Origin: Salvator merianae | Lineage: Eukaryota > Chordata > Lepidosauria > Squamata > Teiidae | Direction: 5' to 3' | DNA: 64,000 nucleotides | Assembly (NCBI GenBank): GCA_003586115.2 | Contig: QVOM02000001.1 | Span: 15,947,291-16,011,290 of the forward strand | In this document: piece by piece, positions 57,265 through 64,000 of the stretch | Layout: each line of letters opens with the position of its first letter | Numbering within the stretch: the first letter of the stretch is position 1 | Made by a program: the position numbers and the translations under genes | Notes under the pieces: model-generated | Databases searched by the model: none | The model's input: the letters and a program-made list of their open reading frames with translations, nothing else | Told to the model about the DNA's origin: nothing

Positions 57265-57839
57265 GTTTTGTATAATGTGGTTTTGCTCTTATATAGTTGG
57301 CAAAATGTGACTTTGGTTCTGCCAACTTTCAATAATGTGATTTAACCTCTGAGGTTTCACTGGTTTTCATTGGTAGGCAAGGCCAATTCTCTACAGTGCC
57401 ATTGATATATCAGGGTCCCTTTCCCCAGTTCCATTGACTTATTGACAGTCTGTGCCTCTATTTGCACAGCAATTGACTGGATTCACTAGGTATCCCTGTC
57501 TCAGTGCCACTGACTAACACTGATAGCTGGGCCTTTCCCTAACCCTCAGTTTTCCACAGGTGACAATTACACAGATTTCCACTATCAGTGATTATGCGGT
57601 AGGTGGCAATTACGCAGTTGTTGCACTACCAGTGATTATAGTGTGATATGAGGGATGACTGTACCTAAATTACTGGGAACTTAAAATATCTGAAGGAGCA
57701 GAGCACTTTCTTCTATATAGACCTCCCATATAGGCCTGCCTGCTTGTTACGATCTGCAGGGGAGGTCCTTTGGTAGTGCGACCAGCCTTTGTGGATTATG
57801 GTGGGCAGTATATGAAAGTTCTCAGTGGTTTTTCCCAGG

Positions 57840-58150
57840 TAAGAAAGCAGCCCCCACTTTGAGGGCCATCAAGCACCTTCTTTAAGTGCCTGAAAAGAAG
57901 CACCTTCTCACCCAAGACTTTGTCCTAATGCTCCTTCTCTTTACTGTTGCACTGGACACAGTTTATTTTTTATTTATTTTTTTGCTTTTATGGTTTCACT
58001 TGGTAATGGCTTTATTGCTTTTAAATTGAATTGCAATTGTTCTTAGGTTTCATGGATTTTAATAGGTTTGTATTAAATTTTTACTTTGCTATCTGCCCTT
58101 GGAGTGCCTAGTGAAGGGAAGGTTATAAATACAATGAACAAGCAAACCAA
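57840..58150 (+). mobile_element. LINE 3' end, plus strand
   Basis: AAGCAGCCCCCACTTTGAGG, AAGCACCTTCTCACCCAAGA, a T-rich part, TATCTGCCCTTGGAGTGCCT and GGTTATAAATACAATGAA follow the squamate LINE 3' layout ending in a TATAAATACAATAAA-type tail. Family is L2/CR1 group, not resolved. Confidence 0.55.
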
Positions 58151-58721
58151 TGAGTATCATCTACTGGCCATGTCTAAACCATAGGGCTGTAATAATCCAG
58201 AGTGAAGTACAATTCGGCCACACACCGGCCCTTGGGCCACCTAGGAAGAAACCCAATATGAATACATTCTGCAGTGGCTGAGAAGCTCACAGGAAGGGGA
58301 TTAAGTTGCCGTTAAATCCAATAACTTGTGGGACATTTGGCATTTTATGAGAGGTTTTTTATGAGGGAGGGAGTGTCTCACTGCGTAGCATTGAGTTACA
58401 TTGTTTTATGCACTTAGGAAAGAAACCAAAGACCAAAAATATCTATATTGGAGAGAGATGTTTGTGGTGGACATTATAGCTCCCTATGTCCTTGTGCATG
58501 TAATACCAGAAGTCTCTGCATATTCAAGGAGGGATCCATAAGGGCTTCTTCCCACACAAATTCCTACCCTTCTGGAAGTTTGGTCAAGGAAAAAACATTA
58601 GCATTTTTGCACTTTTGAGTATCTCTGACATCATTCAGGACTAAGTAATCTTTCAAGCTGAGGATGTCTAAAGAGGGCTATTCTCTGTCAATACTTTACC
58701 ACCTTAATAGTGTATGAGATA

Positions 58722-58995
58722 CAGGCCACAGCTCATCTAGTCCAGCATTCCATCTCACACAGTGGCCACTGTTTGCTTCTGACCATTCTCAAGCAGAAGT
58801 TGGGGGCAAAAACCCTCATCTGCTCTCAACTCCTTGCAAATGGTCTCTCCAACCCAGAGGTGGCACTTAGGCATCCATTCTAGTGGCCAGCTAGAGACAG
58901 CTGTCCTCCATGAATTTGTCCAACCCCTTCTTAAAGCCATCCAGGCTAGTAGCCAGTACTGACCCCTCTGGTAGTAATCATGCTAATCACTGTAG
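58722..58995 (+). repeat. Reptile AAGAACATAAG repeat, 3' portion
   Basis: ACAGGCCACAGCTCATCTAG, TCCAGCATTCCATCTCACAC, CAAGCAGAAGTTGG, GTCCTCCATGAATTTGTCCA and AAGCCATCCAGGCTAGTAGC keep the middle and 3' parts. The first 20 bp of the family are missing. Confidence 0.7.
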
Positions 58996-60155
58996 TCCCC
59001 AAGAAGGTTTCCAAAACACTTTCCCCCATGTTAGTGAAACTTAGTACCCAGCTAATTAATGTGTGTATGTATGTGTGTATTACCAGCAGTGGAAGTCTTC
59101 TAATTGGGACCAGCTTTGTTAGGAAATGGGCAAAGACCTTAAACTGTTTGGTCCTACCTGGTTTATTCTCCCTCTGTCTACTTTAAACAAATCTCAGCTC
59201 CTGGCATCCTGGCAGGTTTAAGAACAGAAAAGGATGCTTCCAACACAGAGACGTAAAAAGGAGGGGAGGGAGAGAGCGAAATGTATGATCTATCAAGCGT
59301 GCAATCTCCTTAGTACACATTACTCCAAATATTGCTGAACTACAAGCCCCATCATTTGCAATCAGGGTAGTCAACTGGAAAGTTGGAAGATGTTTCTTTA
59401 CAACATGCATGCAACTTTGGCAGGACATCACTTTGAACCCCAGATGTGGCCATTCCCTGTGTTTGAAGACTAGGAATGCAGCCTCCCCCTCCCTCCCCAA
59501 GTCAAGAGGTGGTAGGAGGGAGAGGCAAACCCCTGCCTATCAAGATCAAAGTCGGGGAGTCCCTAACTTTGATCTCAGTGGCAGGAGCCACTGGAAAATC
59601 CCCAGCTTCAAATCTGACAGTGCAGGAAGGGGGTTACTTGAACACAGGAAATGACTCCGTGTGCCATTTCCTGTGTTCTGTCGCACAGAAAGCTGCTGAG
59701 GGGACCAGTAACTTATCTCATGCAGCGGTAGTGGCAGTGGCAGCGGCATTTATGGCAGCATAGCAGGGAAGAGTGTGGCATCTGTGCTGTTGCCATGCTC
59801 TTCCTCTGCATTGTGTACTCTGTGACTACCACCTTATTGTGCAGTTAAGGAGCCACAAAGGTGCCATGTAGACACAGCCTTTATGGGAAAGATGAGTTGA
59901 GCAAACTCATTGTTACATTGTTAAATCAGTTGTATTCAAGGAGGAAGTTTATTATAGATGCTTTACTGATTGTATGAGTATCCCAAAACACCATATTTAT
60001 GGTTATGTATATATTCTCTTTTTTTTGGTAAATTTGTACATTTAATTATAAATGCAAATAACAAAAATGTTGTTCTGGAGCCTTTGGTGTGTTCCATATT
60101 AACACTCTCATGTAGCAGGAGACCATAGCTTCTTTTTACAATTAAAGTAGATTGT
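58996..60155. other. Stretch without a supported gene
   Basis: An ACTACAAGCCCCATCATTTG half-repeat of the ACAACTCCC type lies at 59338-59360. Frame 59476-59763 has no domain. Confidence 0.4.
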
Positions 60156-60159
60156 GCTT

Positions 60160-60702
60160 TCTTGGGCCATTTCTGCATTCACCTTCCCTGGAATGGTCCA
60201 AATATCCTGGTCCACCCTGCTCTGGAATAAGATGTGAAGCACTGTCTACATTGGGAGGGTGGGAGTGCTATCTGTTGCAGCCTAAACCCAGCAGCAATGC
60301 AGATATACCTAACTGTATCTCTATTTCAGGCACTACCCATTCCTGCCAGTGATTGGCTCAGGCCCCTGCCACTCCTATGTCATGTTCAGTGCTCAGGTAC
60401 AGGGCTGAACAAAAATTTTAAAGGCAACATGCCTACCTCCGTGCTGAGGTTTCAATAATGATCTTTGGAGCAGATGCTTAGACATTGAAGTTCTTTGTTC
60501 CAGACCAGATGTGGAAGCACAAATGACTGGAGTGGAACAGACAGTGTGGGATGGTTGTAAAGAAAACTCTGTAATCAGGTCTACCGGTAAACCAGAATAG
60601 ATACCCCTTGGGACAGTTCTGGGCAAGGATAATGCTAGTCAAGTGTGGATTAAGCATACTAGGGAGTCACTTGGTCTGGTCTACTGTGGAAATGGCCTTA
60701 GT
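60160..60702. mobile_element. Family B element, about 540 bp
   Basis: GGGCCATTTCTGCATTCACC and GTCTACTGTGGAAATGGCCTT are the inverted ends. The right half is homologous to 53580-53735. Confidence 0.65.
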
Positions 60703-60704
60703 GA

Positions 60705-61545
60705 ACTTCTGGAGCTATCTCAAGATAGGTGTCTGCTAGACCTATTTCAAATTTTGATCCAGTAAAGCCTGACAACTTGTGGTGCTTCTGTCTCAGTGCC
60801 TCTTTTTCTATGCTGTTTTGGTCCTTTTCTTACCATTTTACAAAGAAACCTAAAGGTACCTCACAGACGTGTTGGAAGAACGGCTAATTTGTTATTCTCC
60901 ATACAGAGCTTTGCAAATAAAGAATGCCAAGCTATATAACAAATTGGTGGCTACTTACGGACTGCAATCTTGTGTCTCAGGCAACAAGGGAACACTGGCT
61001 GCCATCGTAACAGAAGATTTGCAGTGAAGGGTGCACAGAGAGGTCAGGCCTTATATTTCTCCAAAGGCATAAAATAATAATAAATATACATTGGTTCACA
61101 TACAAAGAAGGAAAATCTACATTTGGTGTGAGTTAAGGCTGTGGTCTTCCCTTCCACTTTTCCATGCACAGGAAAAAGGTATGTACAGTAGAAGTTCATA
61201 TGGCTTTCTCATCGATTTGGTTCTAAATGTGCATTAATTTACACAGAACCTAATGTTAAATGAGAAGTCATCCCACTTCTTTTCAAGGGAACTTAAAGCA
61301 GCTTTCTCCAAACTCATATTTTCAACTGTTAACACCCATTGACTCCAGGCAGCATAAGTGGGTTCCAGGTTGGTAGAGGCTGGTGTAGAATAAAGTCACT
61401 TATTTTTCACCACCGCAGTTAGGCATGCCCTAATTTCAAATGCTTTAACCAGTCTTGGGAGATCTGTAGCTATTTGGTCATTGCAGAACTCTAGTACTTA
61501 TCAGCCTCAGATGAAGTGACCAATGGTTACAGATGGTCCAGCTTA
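60705..61545. other. Stretch without a supported gene
   Basis: No exon or repeat family recognised. Confidence 0.4.
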
Positions 61546-61548
61546 GGG

Positions 61549-62010
61549 CCTTTCTGCACATGCCTCTAGTAGATCAGGTCAAGTAGACTGGGCCCTGCTA
61601 GGACAGATGGCTCCTGAACAAGGCCATCTGCATTGGAACAGCCTGTTCCATTCCAGCCCCCATGCTGGCTCCAAAGCTCTCACCAACTTCAGAGCCAGCA
61701 TCGTATGGGCCTGATCGTGCAGGCCTGATCGGGCCTGATTGCCTGATCACGCAGGCCCAACCAGGGGATTGTGAAGATCTGATCTGTCGATCACACCGAG
61801 CCAGTCACTGCACCACCAGATAGATGCAGATACACCTTACCAGGAAGTGATTATCACCTCCTGGTAAGATTGTGGAGCACTAATTAGCGCTCCACAGGTA
61901 TCCGCGATTGGGAGCGGCTGTAGCCCAGTCCCAGCCACTCAGGCCTCCACAAGGGGCAGATGCACTTGGCTAGCAAGCATGCCTGACACTTGCTAGCAAC
62001 TAGAGCAAAA
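61549..62010. mobile_element. Composite of family B end and family A interior
   Basis: It starts GGGCCTTTCTGCACATGCC (B-type), runs through tandem GGCCTGATCGTGCAGGCCTG-like units at about 61709-61760, then has the A-type central hairpin GTGGAGCACTAATTAGCGCT / CCAC at 61873 and a right part CTTGCTAGCAA. It mixes features of both families. Confidence 0.5.
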
Positions 62011-62293
62011 AGTCTTTCCCCTTCCCTTTCCCTGGAAAGAAAAGTTAGACAAGGGAGGTCTTGTGAGTATGAACTGAGTTAAACCACACTGGTTGTATAC
62101 ACACATATTTAAAATTATGTTAGGATACAAAGGAAGCCGTAGCATCCAGCAGTCAGTTACTCTCAATCTCTCCAACATCCCCAGATCTTCTGGAGAGAGT
62201 GAATTCAGGGATCCTGATTTTGGATGTAGAGCCATGATTCATGAAAGGGTGTGCCAGTAGTATCCTTTCTGATGCTGCTAGATGGCTCAATCC

Positions 62294-62892
62294 AGGGGCC
62301 TATTCACACTTTGACTAGCAAGCGTCCAAGACGCTCGCTAGCAAAGTGCTTCCATATTTGTTGGAAGCCCTCGTGACCAGGAGCAGCATATCACTGCTTT
62401 CAATCATGATTACCTGCAGAGCACAAATTAGTGTCCAGAAGATGCCCAGAAGTCACCAACCAGTCAACTAACTATGTATGGAGGAGCTGGGAGAGGTGAC
62501 TAGGGATAGGATGGACTGGCCTCAGCAAGCAAGAAAACTTTTTTGTGACTTGATACTGTGTGCATAGGATGCCCTAACTAGGTAATGTTTGCAAAGCAAT
62601 GAAATTCTGCCCACCCCACCATGATAGCAACCAGGGAAACGTCTGGCTGCTGCCATGGCAACCAGGGATGAGGTGTGTGACTGCACAGCCATGGATGCGC
62701 CATGCCATGGCCTGCAGTGTTTGCAGCTGCTCCCAGTACAGCTGTGGAGCACAATTTTGTGCTCCACAGCTAATAGCAATCAGGAGTGGCTGTAGCTGCC
62801 CCTGATCGCTAGGACCTCCATGCAGTGTGGAAGCACTACACTAGTGAGTGTGCAGATGCTCACTAGCATGTAAGTGTGAACAGGCCCCAGAT
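62294..62892. mobile_element. Family A element, complete, type I hairpin at both ends
   Basis: It runs from CAGGGGCCTATTCACACTTT to AAGTGTGAACAGGCCCCAG. The left hairpin is CTAGCAAGCGTC / GACGCTCGCTAG; the right is CTAGTGAG / CTCACTAG. A central hairpin AGCTGTGGAGCACAA / TTGTGCTCCACAGCT at 62740-62771 is a perfect 15-bp palindrome around TT. No coding capacity. Confidence 0.7.
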
Positions 62893-62894
62893 GT

Positions 62895-64000
62895 GAATCT
62901 GGACAAAGCCTCTCAACCTAACCTAGCTGACAAGATTATTTCGGGGGGAGAAAGGCGGGGAGTTTCTGGAGGGAAGGTGGGAATAAATGGTGTGAATAAG
63001 TAATAAAGAAAAAGAAAGGCAAGTAATAAATAATTACAAATAAACAGTTACCAGCAGCATCTAGAGGTGAGGTTACTAGAAGTAAGGGACCCTTTCTCTT
63101 CCTGTTTACTGATTAACCATGGTTTAGACAGAGCTCCCAAATAAAGGTGAAAGGCAGTTTCAATTGGCTTAACATTTCATTTTGCACATCTTTAGTTTCA
63201 AGGAGGGGAAAAAGTAGGTTTTGAGAAAACTGTTTTAGCACCACCTGAAACCACTCAAAATGAAAATCCCAGTGCCTTCTGGTTTGAATATTTTATAGTT
63301 TGTCTCAGAAGAATGAAGTTCATCATGGGAATGGAATGGAAATGAAGCAGGTTATTTTTGTCCTCTGAGCCCGAAGACAGATGATGGTTGGAGGATTGAA
63401 AGTGACTTCAGAGAAAAAGTATTTCTTACAAGGTGTGTATATTCATCTCACTGTTGCTTGTAATTGGAAGGGTTTTTGTATTGTTTTGAAGAATCATGCC
63501 AAGTTGTTGCAGTTTCCATCATTAAGAGTTTGAGCATAAGAAAATATATAACACATATAATTATATCAATTACTGGAGTAATTTTGTAACAAATTATAGT
63601 AATAATAATACAGTCTTTCACTATAGTACATATTTTAAAATGCCTTTTTTAATTTTTACTGTTCTCCAATAAAATAAAATCTCTTTTTACTTTAAGCAAC
63701 ACTGGTTGAACCTACGAAGAATAAGGAAGTAAAATTTGCTGTCAGCTTATCTTCTTGAAAATCTTGGCCTGAAGACAAGCAATAACACTGCTGAAACGAG
63801 TTGGAGCTGATCTGTACATAAGGTGGAAAATGCCCTGGCAGCCCCATGAATACAGGGTGGGCACATGGAGAGTGGTGTGGATGGGGCTCCTGCATCTTTA
63901 ATAGTGGCACAGAAGCAGCGGTTGCAGCAGGTGTATGCCATCACACCAGCTGCTGAGATCCCCTCCCCTATGGAATGATGAGATGTAGATCTCCCTTCCA
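62895..64000. other. Stretch without a supported gene
   Basis: AT-rich unique DNA with AATAATAATA at 63601. No exon; minus frames 63692-63944 overlap each other and have no domain. Confidence 0.4.

Overview
The window looks like intergenic or deep intronic DNA from a reptile, most likely a squamate (lizard, gecko or snake). The evidence is its repeat content. There are tRNA-headed SINEs whose tails resemble the Sauria-type head plus Bov-B-like tail. There are several copies of the reptile repeat that begins AAGAACATAAG. There are L2-, CR1- and probable Penelope-like retroelement remnants, and many short terminal-inverted-repeat DNA elements. I found no protein-coding exon, tRNA, rRNA, CRISPR array or operon that I can support. 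Open reading frames are short, overlap on all six frames and mostly run through repeats. The only protein-like signals I recognise are retroelement remnants: an L2-type endonuclease stretch near 21.7 kb and the C-terminal part of a probable Penelope-like protein near 48.1-48.4 kb (minus strand).

Layout. 0-7.2 kb: unique DNA, then a CpG-rich insert at 2.62-3.20 kb inside an older repeat that carries a 15-bp triplet, small hairpin elements, a SINE, a strong CTCF-like motif, and a SINE abutting a family A element. 7.2-15.4 kb: mostly unique, with a reptile repeat, a 507-bp element with about 95-bp inverted arms, a minus-strand SINE and a CR1 3' end. 15.4-26.7 kb: hAT-like palindrome, family B and A elements, the L2 fragment, and an older repeat split by a hairpin element. 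26.7-38.2 kb: second CTCF-like motif, a 334-bp hAT-type element, two complementary tetranucleotide arrays, a run of conserved-looking noncoding DNA at 30.9-31.5 kb, and a dense set of A/B elements. 38.2-46.5 kb: a pre-miRNA-like 72-nt hairpin, a quiet AT-rich stretch, two hAT-type elements, and LINE 3' ends. 46.5-64 kb: Penelope-like remnant, SINE, A and B elements, two further conserved-looking blocks (51.8 and 55.1-55.4 kb), L2 and LINE tails, and a composite A/B cluster at 61.5-62.9 kb.

The most distinctive structure is a set of non-autonomous elements, called here families A and B. They share the terminus GGGCCTkTTTGCACTT or GGCCyTTTCTGCACT and differ inside. Family A copies carry a different subterminal hairpin at each end and, in several copies, a central hairpin. 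No transposase was seen in the window. Four other elements, in two families, carry 8-bp flanking duplications (one perfect, three with one or two mismatches), which is the hAT signature. The candidate regulatory blocks are inferred only from composition and motif content and have not been tested by alignment.
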